NCBI GenBank assembly: GCA_007570785.1
Contig: ML664174.1
Span: forward strand, 4,088,828-4,152,827
Direction of reading: 5' to 3'
Source: Antilocapra americana
Lineage: Eukaryota > Chordata > Mammalia > Artiodactyla > Antilocapridae
DNA: 64,000 bases
Part shown: positions 23,050 through 35,632 of the stretch, in pieces
How the letters are laid out: every line of letters begins with the position of its first letter
Position numbering within the stretch: the first letter of the stretch is position 1
Notes under the pieces: generated by a model
Databases searched by the model: none
Told to the model about the DNA's origin: nothing
The model's input: the letters and a program-made list of their open reading frames with translations, nothing else
Made by a program: the position numbers and the translations under genes

Positions 23050-23324
23050 CATGTGTGCTAAGTTGCTTCAGTTGTGTCTGACTCTTTGTGATCCTATGGA
23101 TTGTAGCCTGCCAGGCTTCTCTGTCCTTGGGATTCTCCAGGCAAGATTACTGGAGTGGGTTGCCATGCCCTCCTCCAGGAGACCTCCCTGACCCAAGGGT
23201 CAAACCCAGGTCTCTTACATTGGCAGAGATCAACCCAGAGATCGAACCCGCATCTCTTACATTGATCCATGTCTCTTTCCTTGGTAGGTTGGTTCTTTAC
23301 AGCTAGAGCAACCTGGGAATCCCC
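23050..23324 (-). mobile_element. Bov-tA SINE with internal duplication
   Basis: Left end GTGTGCTAAGTTGCTTCAG, right end AGCAACCTGGGAATCCCC. Longer than usual because the segment around AAACCCAGGTCTCTTACATTG recurs as GAACCCGCATCTCTTACATTG. Confidence 0.88.
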
Positions 23325-23479
23325 AAATCTTACACAGGAAATCCTAATACGTACATTGCTTGTAGCATGCTTTCTCTCTCCACTGCCAACTTGCTATACT
23401 GTGACCACTTTCTTATTAAATAAATATTCTTCTACCACAAGATATTTAAAGGTTTTACAGTTTTCCATTACATCATTTT

Positions 23480-23692
23480 GGCTTCCCAGGTGACTTAGTG
23501 TAAAGAATCTGCCTGCCAAATAGGAGACATGGGTTTGAGCCATGGGTCAGAAAGATTCCCTGGAGAAGGAAATGGTAACCCCATTCCAGTATTCTTGCCG
23601 GGGGAATCTCATGGACAGAAGAGCCTGGCCGGCTACAGTCCAGGGGGTCGCAAAAGAGTTGGACACAACTTAGCAACTGAACAGCTACAACA
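23480..23692 (+). mobile_element. Bov-tA SINE
   Basis: TGGCTTCCCAGGTGACTTAG to GACACAACTTAGCAACTGAAC, plus orientation, near full length. Confidence 0.92.
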
Positions 23693-23794
23693 TCTACAGT
23701 ATTTAGATACAGTATATTAACTAAACCAAACCCCTATATAATCATCATCATCACCAAACCTCTGAATAATAATAATAGTAATAATAGCAACAAG

Positions 23795-23990
23795 CAACTA
23801 ATGCTTATTGAGCGTTCTCTTTTGGTCAGGCCCTGTCTAAGGAGTTTATGTGGGTTCTCATCTAATTTTCACAGCAACCCTGCAGAGTGAAGACTGTGAA
23901 TGTCTTTAGTTTACAAATAGGAAGCGGAGGCTCAAAGTGGGCAGCTGTTTCTCTAGGCTCTCGCTGCCAGTCCTGAGACCAGGAGGCTGC
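23795..23990 (-). mobile_element. MIR SINE
   Basis: GCTTATTGAGCGTTCTC, then TCTCATCTAATTTTCACAGC and AGGAAGCGGAGGCTCAAAG: the reverse MIR tail and core. Confidence 0.72.
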
Positions 23991-25526
23991 ACCTTCGCCC
24001 GCAGTCTGCTGTGGGGTAGCTGGGGTGTTTCACTGCTCTACTGCTTACTTCGTGTAGAGCTTTTGTTTTACATAATTAGGAAAAATGTTACTCTAATCGC
24101 TGGGCCTTAGTGTCCACATGTCATTAACGCATGAGAACTCATTCTTAATTTCATAGCTGAAAGAGCAGAGGTGAGCAGTGAACTGGATTTGGTTTGGGGC
24201 TAGCCACGCCTTTTCAAATGTCAGCTTGAACTCAGCTAGCCTTCCTCTTTTCAGATGTTAACTTCTCACGAGTCTTTGCTGTCCTGTCTCCCTCTTCTTC
24301 CTCTGAAGGTGTTTTCCTTTTAGCCAGGCCAGTTTTGTCTTTCCCCTGGAATATTCTGTGTATTACTTCCCACCCACTGGGCCCTCATCACACTTACTGT
24401 TGCTGTGGGATCACGCTTGCTTTCAGAGGTACCCTCACCTCATCTCTCTGCCTGTCCAAACCCTACTCATTTTCCTGTACTCAAGTCACACCTGGCCACT
24501 TCCTGCTAGCCTGTCTCTGGAGTCAGTGCTAAGCAGGAGGCTCTTTCTAAGGTTAGCTGGCAGGTATACCAGGCGTGTCCTAAAGTGTTGTGTTCAGCGG
24601 ATGGGTTGCATTTTCTGTGGGTACAGAGACACATTCTGCAAGTCAAAATAAATACATGATGTGAATAAAGCAGAAATGAAGCAAATAACCATCCAGGTGA
24701 GTGTGACTCAGCAGGCAAGGCCGGGAGGTCTGACCTGCCGGCCACGTGCACCTCCCAGTTGTTCAACTTTGCCCGGAAGCCTTGCTTTCCCCCTTTCACC
24801 TGGATGTGACCATCTCCTGTGCAGAGATGGTTCTTGTTGGTGCATCATTTTGAGCACTTTGTGTTGGGACTGTAACAGACACAGCCTTGCCATCAAGGAG
24901 TTCCCTGTGGGGTCATAGAGAAGGACCTAAAACCAGCCCAGCGCAAGCATGGTCCCCCCAGGAGGTGATGGTGCCTGGACATTCCCCATGGATTCTCTCG
25001 CCTCAGCCCTTTCCTGAAGCTGGAGGGGCTTGGGTGCCCTTCTTAGGATTTGTAAAGAGAACTGCCCTCTTTATGGAACATTTGCCTTCATTCCGCCCAG
25101 CTTGCTTGGGGAAGCTATCCACCTGTCCTTCCTCTGGCGACCCTGGGTTCTGCTCTGTAACTTACTCGGTGCAGGGAGAAGCCCAGGCCCTGGGCAGCAT
25201 GTAGGTGCCTGCAGAGCCTGTGCTGGAGTATTGTGTTGCGTGGACGATCTTGGTAGGTGTTTCTGGACTATGACTGAGCCCTGAGCTTTGGGAGAACACC
25301 ATGGTGAGGGTTGGGTTCAGGGCAGGAAAGGATTTGGATAAAGGACGAAAATCGTGAATTTCCACACCATTCTTCTGTTCCTTCCTCTCTACTTCTGTTT
25401 CCTCTGATTCGAGCCTTGGTTACCTTGAAAGTCAGGAGAATTGTCCTGTCTTCTCTTCCCTACAACCCTCCCAAACCTGGTAACAGCTAAGTAGCCATCT
25501 CCCTTTTCTGTGGGTGGCCTGTAAAT
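23991..25526. other. Intron 2, no gene seen
   Basis: No exon evidence. About 24270-24520 is pyrimidine-rich and could be an L2/MIR-type relic, not certain. The overlapping ORFs on both strands around 24.6-25.3 kb follow base composition only. Confidence 0.45.
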
Positions 25527-26107
25527 TACTGCAGATGGTGATTGCAGCAATGAAATTAAAAGACACTTACTCCTTGGGAGGAAAGTTATGACCAACCTAG
25601 ACAGCATATTAAAAAGCAGAGACATTACTTTGTCAACAAAGGTCATCTAGTCAAGGCTATGGTTTTTCCAGTGGTCATGTATGGATGTGAGAGTTGGACT
25701 ATAAAGAAAGCTGAGCGCCAAAGAATTGATGCTTTTGAACTGTGGTGTTGGAGAAGACTCTTGAGAGTCCTTTGGACTGCAAGGAGATCCAACCAGTCCA
25801 TCCTAGGAGATCAGTCCTGGGTATTCATTGGAAGGACTGATGTTGAAGCTGAAACGCCAATACTTTGGCCACCTGATGCGAAGAGCTGACTCATTTGGAA
25901 AGACCCTGATGTTGGGAAAGATTGAGGGCGGGAGAAGAAGGGGACAACAGAGGATGAGATGGTTGAATGGCATCACTGACTCAATGGACATGAGTTTGGG
26001 TAAACTCCGGGAGCTGGTGATAGACAGGGAGGCCTGGCGTGCTGCAGTCCATGGGGTTGAAAAGAATCGGACACGACTGAGTGACTGAACTGAACTGAAC
26101 TGAACTG
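25527..26107 (+). mobile_element. BovB LINE 3' fragment
   Basis: From ATTACTGCAGATGGTGATTG to the pentamer-repeat end (TGAAC)4 at about 26088-26107, the typical BovB 3' terminus. Carries broken ORF2 3' frames. Confidence 0.93.
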
Positions 26108-26569
26108 TGGCACTGTCATTGCTCAGGGTCAAGGTTTGTGCTTTAGGATCTCGGAGGAGACAAGAGCTTGTCTGTGTCTCCTTCCCCCCATGGCTCTTGG
26201 AAAGTTTTCCCTTCCTGATTTAGTGCTTTCCCCATTCCCAGGAGGTAGCTCGGGGTCGCTTATGGATGGGAAACTGGGACACAGCAGTGACAGTCATTTG
26301 GTTGAGGCAAGAGAAAAAGGTAGCTTCTTCCCAGGTCACCCATCTCTTTACCTGAAAGTCTCTGTCAGGACCCTCATCAGCTTCCTGCTGAACCACACTT
26401 GCTCCTCTTATTAAGGAAGGATCTATGCAAAATGTGTGTAGGTTTGGAGAGGGTTATAGCTCATACTAATTTTGAGAGAAGAGGGTTACAGCTTATACTC
26501 ATCTAAGGCTCAGAGAAGGTTATGGCAAAAGGAGAGCTTCTTAGTTGGGCATCTGGGTAAGAAAAGGAT

Positions 26570-26750
26570 GGGGCAGTGGAAGGAGCACTGACCAGGTGCC
26601 CCCTGGGCAGATGGGCTGGGTGGCCCCAGGCACATCTCATCATATCTCGGGGCCTCAGATTCCTCATCTGTGAAATGAGAGGTTTGGATGAGATCATCTC
26701 TGAGGTCCCTCCCTCTCGGGGCTGACATTACATGATCTGAAGTGTAAATG
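26570..26750 (+). mobile_element. MIR SINE
   Basis: GCAGTGGAAGGAGCACTGAC head, CTCAGATTCCTCATCTGTGAAATGAG core, plus orientation. Confidence 0.7.
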
Positions 26751-27175
26751 TGTGTGCACTGGGGGTAGATGATGACCACACGCTCTGTCTAAATCTGCGT
26801 CAGGCCTCCGTGCACCCAGGCTGCCCACTTCCTGGGCTCATTGCGGGGGCAGAGCTCTTGATGGGGAGTCCTCACCAAGCAGTTCAGTGAGGAAACAGCT
26901 GACCGGAGCCCACGGGTTCTCCCCTCCTCCTTCGCTGCTTGGAGCGTGACAGATGGCCTTGCATAAGATGCTCCAGCCCCATGAATCATGCCAGGGACTT
27001 ACAATATACCAAGGGCAGCCTTCCTCCTGGAAGCAGGACGCAGCTTGTCACAGGCACGTCTGTCCTTGGAGCTGAGCGAGGGGCGTCCTGGCCTGTCAGA
27101 GCTCTGCGGCTGGTTTCCCACTCGCGCCTCTGAATCGACAACACAAGGCTTTTTCAGGCAGGACGCCAGACCACT

Positions 27176-27391
27176 TGTTGTTGTTGTTTAGTCACTAAGT
27201 TGTACCTGACTCTTTGTGACCCTCTTGGACTGTGGCCTGCCAGGCTCCTCTGTCCAAGGGGTTTCCCATGCAAAGATACTGGATTGGGTGGTCATTTCTT
27301 TCTCCAGGGGATCTTCCCCATCCAGAGATCGAACCCATGTTTCCTGCATTAGCGGGGGCATTCTTTTTCACTGAACCACCAGGGAAGCCCT
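27176..27391 (-). mobile_element. Bov-tA SINE
   Basis: Left (3') tail of TTG units, then GTTTAGTCACTAAGTTG; right end CTGAACCACCAGGGAAGCCC. Confidence 0.92.
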
Positions 27392-27604
27392 CTAGACCAC
27401 TTAGGTGGTTTTAGTCTTGTGCTTCTGTGCCCATCACCGACAGAAGGGCAGGAGATTGCTCGTGCAGCACACTAGAAGTGGTCATGAGACACAGAAATGA
27501 GAAATGTTAGGGCTCTGGATCACGCTTCACCTTCTTTCCTGACTTTCCCAGGATTTTTGCTCTCTGAGGGAATCTTGAAGGTTTTAAGGCCCCCTTTAAG
27601 CTTG

Positions 27605-27745
27605 ACATTGGGAGCCATGTGGTCTCATGGAAGGAACACTGCTTGGGAGTCAGAGAGACTTGGATTAAGGCTACTTCTTGTGCCCCTGACGTTGGACGTG
27701 TCTCTTGGAGTGCCAGGATTCTCACCTGTAACACGGGACAAGACA
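27605..27745 (+). mobile_element. MIR SINE fragment
   Basis: CATGGAAGGAACACTGCTTGGGAGTCAG followed by CTCACCTGTAACACGGGAC; diverged. Confidence 0.6.
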
Positions 27746-27800
27746 AAAGAGAGCAGCGCTGTTTCAAGACGGCCTGAAATGATGTGCGCCAAGTATCACC

Positions 27801-28013
27801 CGGGCTTCAGGTAGTGCTAGTGGTAAAGAACCTGCCTGCCCGTGCAGGAGATGTAAGATACGTGGGTTCGATCCCCGGGTGGGAAGATTCCGAAGGCACA
27901 GCAACCCACTCCAGTATTCTTGCCTGGAGAATTCCATGGACAGAGGAGCCTGGAAGGCTGCAGTCCATGGGGTCACAGTGAGTCGGACACAACTGAAGAA
28001 ACTTACCATGAAG
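27801..28013 (+). mobile_element. Bov-tA SINE with target duplication
   Basis: CGGGCTTCAGGTAGTGCTAG to GACACAACTGAAGAAAC. Flanked by GTATCACC at 27793-27800 and 28014-28021. Confidence 0.93.
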
Positions 28014-28200
28014 GTATCACCTGGAGCCACTTTCAGTGAAGGGCTGCCCCTTTCCCCACTTTTTCAATCCTTTGTTATTTTAGGTAAACACAGGCTCTAG
28101 TTGGGTTTCCCCTTTTAAAGTAGTATGGGGATTTAGGCAGCCAGAAAGCCTTGCTTTCTGCCCAGTCAGCCAGGGATAGTTTATCCCTCTCACCAAAAAG

Positions 28201-28306
28201 AAAGTGAAGTCACTCAGTCATGTCCGACTCTTTGCTACTGGGCTCCTCTGTCCATAGGATTTTCCAGGCAAGAATACTGGAGTGGGTTGCCATTTCCTTC
28301 TCCACC
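28201..28306 (-). mobile_element. Bov-tA/Bov-A SINE fragment
   Basis: AAGTGAAGTCACTCAGTCATG to TTGCCATTTCCTTCTCC; a single Bov-A-like monomer. Confidence 0.85.
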
Positions 28307-28988
28307 AAAATGGGCAGATTTGTTTCAGCTGAAGCCACGGAAGGCATCGATCCCCAGCCGCTCCTTCCTATTGTGTGTGGGCCTCTTGCTGTCTCTGGAC
28401 CCAGCCTTAACTTGCAGTGCTCGGCCCCCTGAGAATGCTGCCTTGTCTTGTTATGGCCTTTGGCCTGATTGAATGGGACAGCTGACCAGTTTTATGGCTC
28501 TGCTGGCCTCTCAGCTGATAATTAAAATGCTTTTGCCCCAGGAGGAAGGCAATATATTTCTCTCGCTCTTTCGTCTGCTGCCAAGGTCAAAGGGAATGCC
28601 CTTTCTCTCATCCCCCTCCTGGCTTCCCCAAATCACCGTAGCAGTCTTGTGGCAGTTTCTTTTGAGACCTTGGAATATTCAGAGTGGGCGAAAGAGATTT
28701 TATTTTGAGTGTTATTGTCTTCTTTTGGAAGGAGAATGGAGTATGATTACCCCTTTTCCTTCTTGGTATTGCAGCTTTATTTCCAAATCTGGTTGTGCCC
28801 AGCACTTAAAAGGTCCTCAAGAAATTTTTGTGGTTTTCATCATCACAGATTCCAGCCTTGTGCCTTTTCCCATGCATGAATCCCCTTGCCCCCAGAGACA
28901 TTCTCCAGACAATGCCCAAGCTCTCCTCCTTGAGAGCCCATGCTTGAGAGGTGAACGACCCTTTTCCACTGGAGATGAGCCCACGTGA
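28307..28988. other. Intron 2, no gene; one 171-codon chance ORF
   Basis: The frame at 28473-28988 is open but has no recognisable domain, no splice support and lies inside the MAP3K9 intron; I treat it as chance. Confidence 0.5.
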
Positions 28989-28989
28989 A

Positions 28990-29200
28990 CTCTGGGTGAC
29001 ACTGAATTTGAATCCTCGCTCTGATGCTAGCTGGGACCTTCGGAAAAGGATGTACTCTCTTAGTTTCTGCAAATGTAAAATGAGAATAATCATAATCCCA
29101 CCTCCCTCATTTTATTGGGTAGAAGTGAAGATTAAATAAATCATGTAGGTGTAGCTCTTAGCAGTGCCTGACACACAGTAAGCGGTGCATACATCTACTG
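28990..29200 (+). mobile_element. MIR SINE
   Basis: GAATTTGAATCCTCGCTCTG, AAATGTAAAATGAGAATAAT, and AGCAGTGCCTGACACACAGTAAG: most of a MIR. Confidence 0.78.
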
Positions 29201-29354
29201 ACCAGTAATACTGTAATTCCAGCAGCTATATTCCCTCGGTATTTACACCCACAGTTAGTGATCTTGTACTTTTCGAGTATGATTTGTCTTATACTTGTAT
29301 TTTCAGTATTTTATTTATATTTTCTCCAACTGCACTATAGATTCTTTTTTTTCA

Positions 29355-29448
29355 GTAAGTTTTTTTGGGGTGGTGGGGCACATCATGTGATGTGGGATCT
29401 TAGTTCCTCAGCAGTGAAAGCACAGAGTCCTAACCACTGGAGAACCAA
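29355..29448 (-). mobile_element. CHR-2-type SINE fragment
   Basis: GATGTGGGATCTTAGTTCCTC to CCTAACCACTGGAGAACC, minus orientation. Confidence 0.7.
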
Positions 29449-29449
29449 T

Positions 29450-29535
29450 ATATATGTAGGTCCATGTTGGTTGTCTGCTTTATATATAGTGTGTATATGT
29501 TAATCCCAGTCTCCTAATTTATACCCCGCCCACTA
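29450..29535 (-). mobile_element. L1 3' UTR scrap
   Basis: TATATGTTAATCCCAGTCTCCTAATTTATACC matches the reverse L1 3' UTR; the CHR-2 fragment sits at its edge. Confidence 0.6.
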
Positions 29536-30591
29536 GGATTCTTGACAGCAGAAGTGTTGTTGGTTTTCCTTCTTCCATCTTCTCTGCTCCTACCTCCCCC
29601 GCTCCCCAGCCCTGCCTAACATAGGACTTACATATGGCAGACCAGATGTTTGGCAGCAGTTCCAAGTTTGCTGTGAAATCTTGCCTTTTCTGCTCCTACT
29701 TCCTTTCTGGATGGACTCAAACTCCTTTACTGGGTGAGCTGCCTTTATGATTGTCCAGCCTAGGCTTTTATATATCCATTTCATAAACTCTTCAGGAGCT
29801 TGGGACCCTAGGGAAAGGGTTCCTTGGAGTTGCTAGGAAAGTCAGAAGCTTAATGTCTGCCTTTGGAATTGCCCACCTCTGAAGGCTCTGTCTGTCTGCC
29901 CATCCCTGGGACAGAGTTGGGGCACCCCAAACCTGGGGCAAGGGCAAGGCAGTGATGGATCTTGTAGGTAAGACCTTTCCCTGCAAATCCTGGTGACTTG
30001 TTTCCAACCTGATGTGCCTGATACAGCAGTGTAATAGGAAGAAGGATGATGATTGAAAAAAAAAGTTATCACAGATTCCACTGTGCAAATCTGGCTGTTT
30101 TAATGGTTATATATGGTTTGCTCAATATACCTCATCTTCTCCTACCATTATAGTCAGAGTTCACATACCGTCTGGACACTTATTATATTTTTTTGTTCCT
30201 GCCTTCTGTTAATCTTCAGAATCCAAGAGGAAGGGCAGAAGGCCATGGCTGAGTAAAATAGAGATAGTCTTCAGTTCCCTGTGACCCTAATTTTCTCTTG
30301 AGTTTATTGGTAAGGTTAGAGCTTAAAGGAACCTCCTTTTGTGACCCAGAGAAGTTGAGCGGCTTGCCTAAAGCCCTGCAGTTGGGGTTCCTGAATTTCG
30401 TGACTGTGTTCTTTCTCTCAGCCACTCCCAGACCCTGACAATGGCCAGTTACTCTGCCTGGCTTTCCAGCCAGTGTGGTGGGCAGTGGTGGCATGAGGCT
30501 CTTGACACCAACCAGGAAATCAGCAATGACTAACTTACAGGACCCAGAGGTCAAAGCTGAGGAGTGAAGTCTGTTTTCCCTGTCTATACAG

Positions 30592-32738
30592 TCAGCCAAA
30601 ACAAGGCCAGGAGCTGACTGTGGCTCAGATCATGAACTCCTTATTGCCAAATTCAGACTAAAATGGAAGAAAGTGGAGATAAACCACTAGACCATTCAGG
30701 TATGACCTAAATCAAAGCCCTTATGACTATACAGTGGAAGTGAGAAATAGATTTAAGGGACTAGATCTGATAGACAGACTGCCTAATGAACTATGGACAG
30801 AGGTTCGTGACATTGTACAGGAGACAGGAATCAAGACCATCCCCAAGAAAAAGAAATGCAAAAAGCAAAATGGCTGTCTGAGGAGGCCTTCCAAATAGCT
30901 GTGAAAAGATAGGAAGTAAAAAGCAAAGGAGAAAAGGAAAGATATACCCATTTGAGTGCAGAGTCCCAAAGAATAGCAAGGAGAGATAAGAAAGCCTTCC
31001 TCAGTGATCAATGCAAAGAAATAGAAGAAAACAATAGAATGGGAAACACTAGAGATCTCTTCAAGAAAATTAGAGATACCAAGGGAACATTTCATGCAAA
31101 GATGGGCTTAATAAAGGACAGAAATTGGAGGGACCTAACAGAAGCAGACGATATTAAGAAGAGATGGGAAGAATACACAGAAGAACAGTACAAAAAAGAT
31201 ATTCACGACCCAGATAATCAAGATGGTGTGACCACTCACCTAGAGCCAGACATTCTGGAATGTGATGTCAAGTGGGCCTTAGGAAGCATCACTATGAACA
31301 AAGCTAGTGGAGATGATGGAATTTCAGTTGAGCTATTTCAAATCCTGAAAGATGATGCTGTGAAAGTGCTGCACTCACGATGCCAGCAAATTTGGAAAAC
31401 TCAGCAGTGGCCACAGGACTGGAAAAGGTCAGTTTTCATTCCAATCCCAAAGAAAGGCAATGCCAAAGAATGCTCAAACTACCACACAATTGCACTTATC
31501 TCACACACTTGTAAAGTAATGCTTAAAATTCTCCAAGCCAGGCTTCAGCAATACGTGAACTGTGAACTTCCAGATGTTCAAGCTGGTTTTAAAAAGGCAG
31601 AGGAACCGGAGATCAAATTGCCAACATCCGCTGGATCATCAAAAAAGCAAGAGAGTTCCAGAAAAACATCTATTTCTGCTTTATTGACTATGCCAAAGCC
31701 TTTGACTGTGTGGATCACAACAAACTGTGGAAGATTCTTAAAGAGATGGGCATACCAGACCACCTGACCTGCCTCTTGAGAAACCTGTATGTAGGTCAAG
31801 AAGCAACAGTTAGAACTGAACATGGAACAACAGACTGGTTCCAAATAGGAAAAGGAGTACGTCAAGGTGGTATATTGTCACCCTGCTTATTTAACTTATA
31901 TGCAGAGTACATCATGAGAAACGCTGGGCTGAATGAATCACAAGCTGGAATCAAGTTTGCCAGGAGAAATATCAATAATCTCAGATATGCAGACAACACC
32001 ACCCTTATGGCAGAAAGTAAAGAAGAACTAAAAAGCCTCTTGATGAAAGTGAAAGAGGAGACTGAAACAGTTGGCTTAAAGCTCAACATCCAGAAAACGA
32101 AGATCATGGCATCTGGTCCCATCACTTCATGGCAAATAGATGGGGAAACAGTGGAAACATGGCTGACTTTATTTTTCTGGGCTCCAAAATCACTGCAGAT
32201 GGTGATTGCAGCAATGAAATTAAAAGATGCTTACTCCTTGGAAGGAAAGTTATGACCAACCTATATAACATATTAAAAATCAGAGACATTACTTTGCCAA
32301 CAAAGGTCGTCTAGTCAAGGCTATGGTTTTTCCAGTGGTCATGTATGGATGTGAGAGTTGGACTATAAAGAAAGCTGAATGCTAAAGAATTGATGCTTTT
32401 GAACTGTGGTGTTGGAGAAGACTCTTGAGGGTCCCTTGGACTACAAGGAGATCAGTCCTGGGTGTTCATTGGAAGGACCGATGTTGAAGCTGAAACGCCA
32501 ATACTTTGGCCACCTGATGCGAAGAGCTGATTCATTTAAAAAGACGCTGATGTTGGGAAAGGTTGAGGGCAGGAGGAGAAGGGGACGACAGAGGATGAGA
32601 TGATTGGATGGCATCACCAACTCAATGGACATGAGTCTGGGTGGACTCTGGGAGTTGATGATGGACAGGGAGGCCTGGTGTGCTGTGGTTCATGGGGTCG
32701 CAAAGAGTCAGACACGACTGAGCGACTGAACTGAACTG
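30592..32738 (+). mobile_element. BovB LINE, 2.15 kb, 5'-truncated
   Basis: The longest BovB in the window. Begins inside the element (AGGAGCTGACTGTGGCTCAG) and runs to ACTGAGCGACTGAACTGAAC. BovB is the horizontally transferred RTE-clade LINE that mobilises ruminant SINEs (family knowledge). The full element is about 3.2 kb, so roughly the 5' third is missing, including the endonuclease start. Confidence 0.95.
30952..32255 (+). pseudogene. BovB ORF2 (reverse transcriptase) remnant
   Basis: Two overlapping open frames, 30952-31767 and 31710-32255, are consecutive parts of the BovB reverse transcriptase. Visible motifs include PIPKKG (near 31445), FIDYAKAFDCVD in the second frame upstream of 31710, GVRQGGILSPCLFNLYAE (near 31855), and the catalytic box, which reads YADN at about 31986 where RTs have YADD, so a metal-binding Asp is lost. 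The frame breaks at about 31591-31596 (one base short in an A-run) and again near 32157. With the 5' part missing as well, it is dead. Confidence 0.9.
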
Positions 32739-32867
32739 AGCATGAACTTGGTCATTTTCTTCTCTGTGTTATGTGGAAGGATAACAGTATTCACTGTTTT
32801 TCTAGGTGGTTAAATTTTCAGGAGGAAAAAAATAGTAAAAAAAAAAAGCCTTTGTTTCTTCTTTTCC

Positions 32868-33845
32868 CCCCCAGCTTCACTGAGATATAATTGACTGTAG
32901 CACTGTGTACATTTAAGGTGTACGACGTGCTTACCTGACACACATAAATATTGCGAAATGATCGCCACAATAGGAGTAGTTAACACATCCATCACCTCAT
33001 ATAATTACCGTGTTTTTGTGTGGTGAGAACATTTAAGGTTTATTCTCCTAGCAACTTGCAAGCATATAATTCAGTGTTGTTAACTATCGTCTCCATGCTC
33101 TACATTAGAGCCCCAGAACTTATTTATCTTATAACTGGAAGTCTGCACCCTTTGACGGGCATCTCATTTCTCCCGCCTCTCAGCCCCTGGGAACCACCTT
33201 TCTGTTCTGTTTCTGTGACTTTGACTGCTTTTTGAGATCCCGCAGGTAAGTGAGATCGTAAAGCATGTGTCAGTCTCTGACTTATTTCCCTAGTGTAATA
33301 CCCTCAAGGTCCATCCATGTTGTCGCAAATGGCAAAGTTTCTTTTTCTTATAGCTGAATAATATTCCATAACATATATACACTTTGTCTTTATCTGTTCA
33401 TCCAAAGACGAACCCTTAGTTTTTTATGTAACTTGCTAATTGTGAATAATGCTGCAGTGAACATGGAAGTGGAGATAGCTCTTCTAGACAGTGATTTCAT
33501 CTCCTTTAGATAGATACCCAGAAGTGGGATTGCTGGATCGTAAGGTACTTCTATATTTAAAGTTTTTTTGAGGATCCTCCATACTGTTTTCTGTAGTGGC
33601 TGCACCAATGTACGTTCCCACCAACAGTGCCCAAGGATTCCCTTTCCTCCACATCCTCACCAACACCTGTTTTTTTTTGGTGATAGCCATTCTAACGTGT
33701 GTGAGGTCATACCTCATTGTGGTTTTAATTTGCCTTTCCCTGATGATTAGTGATGTTGGACAGCTTTTCGTGTGCCTACTGGCCATCTATGTATCTTCTT
33801 AGGAAAAACTTCTATCCTGGCCCATTTTTTAATCAGATTGAAAAA
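32868..33845 (-). mobile_element. L1 3' region relic
   Basis: Starts CAGCTTCACTGAGATATAATTGAC (reverse 3' UTR), then GTCCATCCATGTTGTCGCAAATG, and ends in the ORF2 C-terminal region (minus-strand frame 33390-33608, containing [12 protein letters not shown]). An older mammalian L1, with stops and frameshifts. Confidence 0.88.
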
Positions 33846-34294
33846 TATTTTTGTATTTTAAGCAGTGAACTCCTGGCTACCTGAACTTAGATATAGGAGG
33901 CCCAGGGGTGGATCAGTAATCGCACTGCCATTGGCAGTTCTTCTCCCCTCCCTACCCCCAATGCTGTAGGAGACCTACCCTTCCTAATTATTTGGATTAA
34001 ATTGTTTGTCTGTCCCAAGTGCATAGCAGCTGGTGACATGGAAGGATACTCCATCAAGTCCCATGGATGGTAATGGAAAATCAACTTATGTTTTCCCGGT
34101 AAAAGCTTCTCTAGGGTGATTTAACATGATTAATGTGCTGTGGCACTATCAGATTTTGTTCCCTTAGCTTGTTATTCATGCTGATGCAATATATGTTCCT
34201 TTACTTTCCCCACCCCCCCATATTCTTAGAGTTAGGATGAAGAATAATCATATTTTGTACTTAGTGCTATAGGGTTTGATTTGGAACAGTATCT

Positions 34295-34405
34295 AAGATA
34301 CTCCAGGCAGAGGTGGTGATCACCCCCATTTAACAGTAGAGGAAACTGAGGTTGAGAGAGGTTTAATGCCTTGCCCAGGAACAGAACTAGAGAATGATGG
34401 CTTTG
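34295..34405 (-). mobile_element. MIR SINE fragment
   Basis: CCCCCATTTAACAGTAGAGGAAACTGAGG and TGCCTTGCCCAGGAAC: reverse MIR core. Confidence 0.75.
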
Positions 34406-35425
34406 TGGGGTGGATCGTCCCCACATCTGGAGTTGCAGGGGGGTGATTCTGCTCTGTTCCAGCTCAGGGGCCTCTGACGCCTCTGGAAGTTTCTGCTCTA
34501 TTGGTTTTATCTTGGTTTTGCTTGTGTTTGTGTTATGGTTTTGTGTTTGGCTAAACAAGGGATGTGTCTGTAGATTTCCAGATAAGTTCACAGATGCTTG
34601 TTTATGGAATTTAAAAATTTCTAACCAGAAGAGTAATGTAAACATTCAGAAAGTGTCTGGGCACATTTGTTAATGGCACAGCCCTTTGTGGTTGTTCAGA
34701 TGTCACAACTCTTAGCTTCGTGTCTTCTGCGAGGTAAGCAGGCCTTTCTGAGGCACTGCTTTTGCAGCCGAGCGTGTAACCAGGTGGGCCGTGTTGCATC
34801 AGCATCGCAATTCCATGCCCCGCGGAAGACAGATTGTTAGGCATGCTTTGTGGTGCCCACTTGTATTCTTAGATTAATACTGTGAAAAAGAAGTCCTAAT
34901 AAGTCTCCTATGTATGAATGAGGTCCCTCCCGAAAGCACATCCATAAGGCCAGTTTTAAGTCCGACCAAGTTAGCCTCGTTACCCAACTAACACAATCGG
35001 CTATATAGTACTGTAATGGGTTTATAATACTTTTCATATAAACAGTATATGAGAGACAAGCATAAGAAATAATGATTTTTAATCTTATAGTACAGTACCT
35101 TCAAAAGTACAGTAATAGAGTACAATAGCTAGAATACAGGGTCTGGCATCAAGCACACAGGCAAGAAGAGTTACTGACTGGAGGTGGGAGAGGAGGTGGA
35201 AGATGGTAGAGCTGAAGAACCCTCAGCTACAGGAGATGAGGGCAAGCTGCAGTTTCACTCACCCCTGATGTTGATGACACAGGTTCTGGTTCCTTTGCTG
35301 GAACCAGATACACGTTTATATCTTTGAAAGTTGGCACCTTGAAGGTTTGTATGTAGAGGATTTGCTGTAGGCTTTTCGCCATTCATTCCTTACTGCCCTG
35401 ATTAGGACTGATGGCTGAGGGAATA
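34406..35425. other. Intron 2, no gene seen
   Basis: Unassigned. No exon-like frame and no named repeat. Confidence 0.5.
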
Positions 35426-35632
35426 GCGCCCAAACTCTTACAGGTAAAGAATCCACCTGCTAACTCAGGAGATGCCAGAGATGCGGGTTCGATCCCTGGC
35501 TCAGGAAGATCCCCTGGAGGAGGAAATGGCAGCATATTCCAGTATTCTTGCCTGAAAAATTCCATGGAGAGAGGAGCCTGGAGGGCTACAATCCATGGGA
35601 TCACAAAGAGCTGGACACGACTGAGCATGCAC
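35426..35632 (+). mobile_element. Bov-tA SINE
   Basis: Diverged head, then GCGGGTTCGATCCCTGGCTC (tRNA B-box region) to CTGGACACGACTGAGCATG. Confidence 0.88.

Noticed and set aside
28473..28988. 171-codon ORF in intron 2
   Set aside because: No recognisable domain, no splice signals that fit, no neighbouring exon.
30952..32255. BovB frames as a working host gene
   Set aside because: 5'-truncated, frameshifted twice and with the catalytic box altered.
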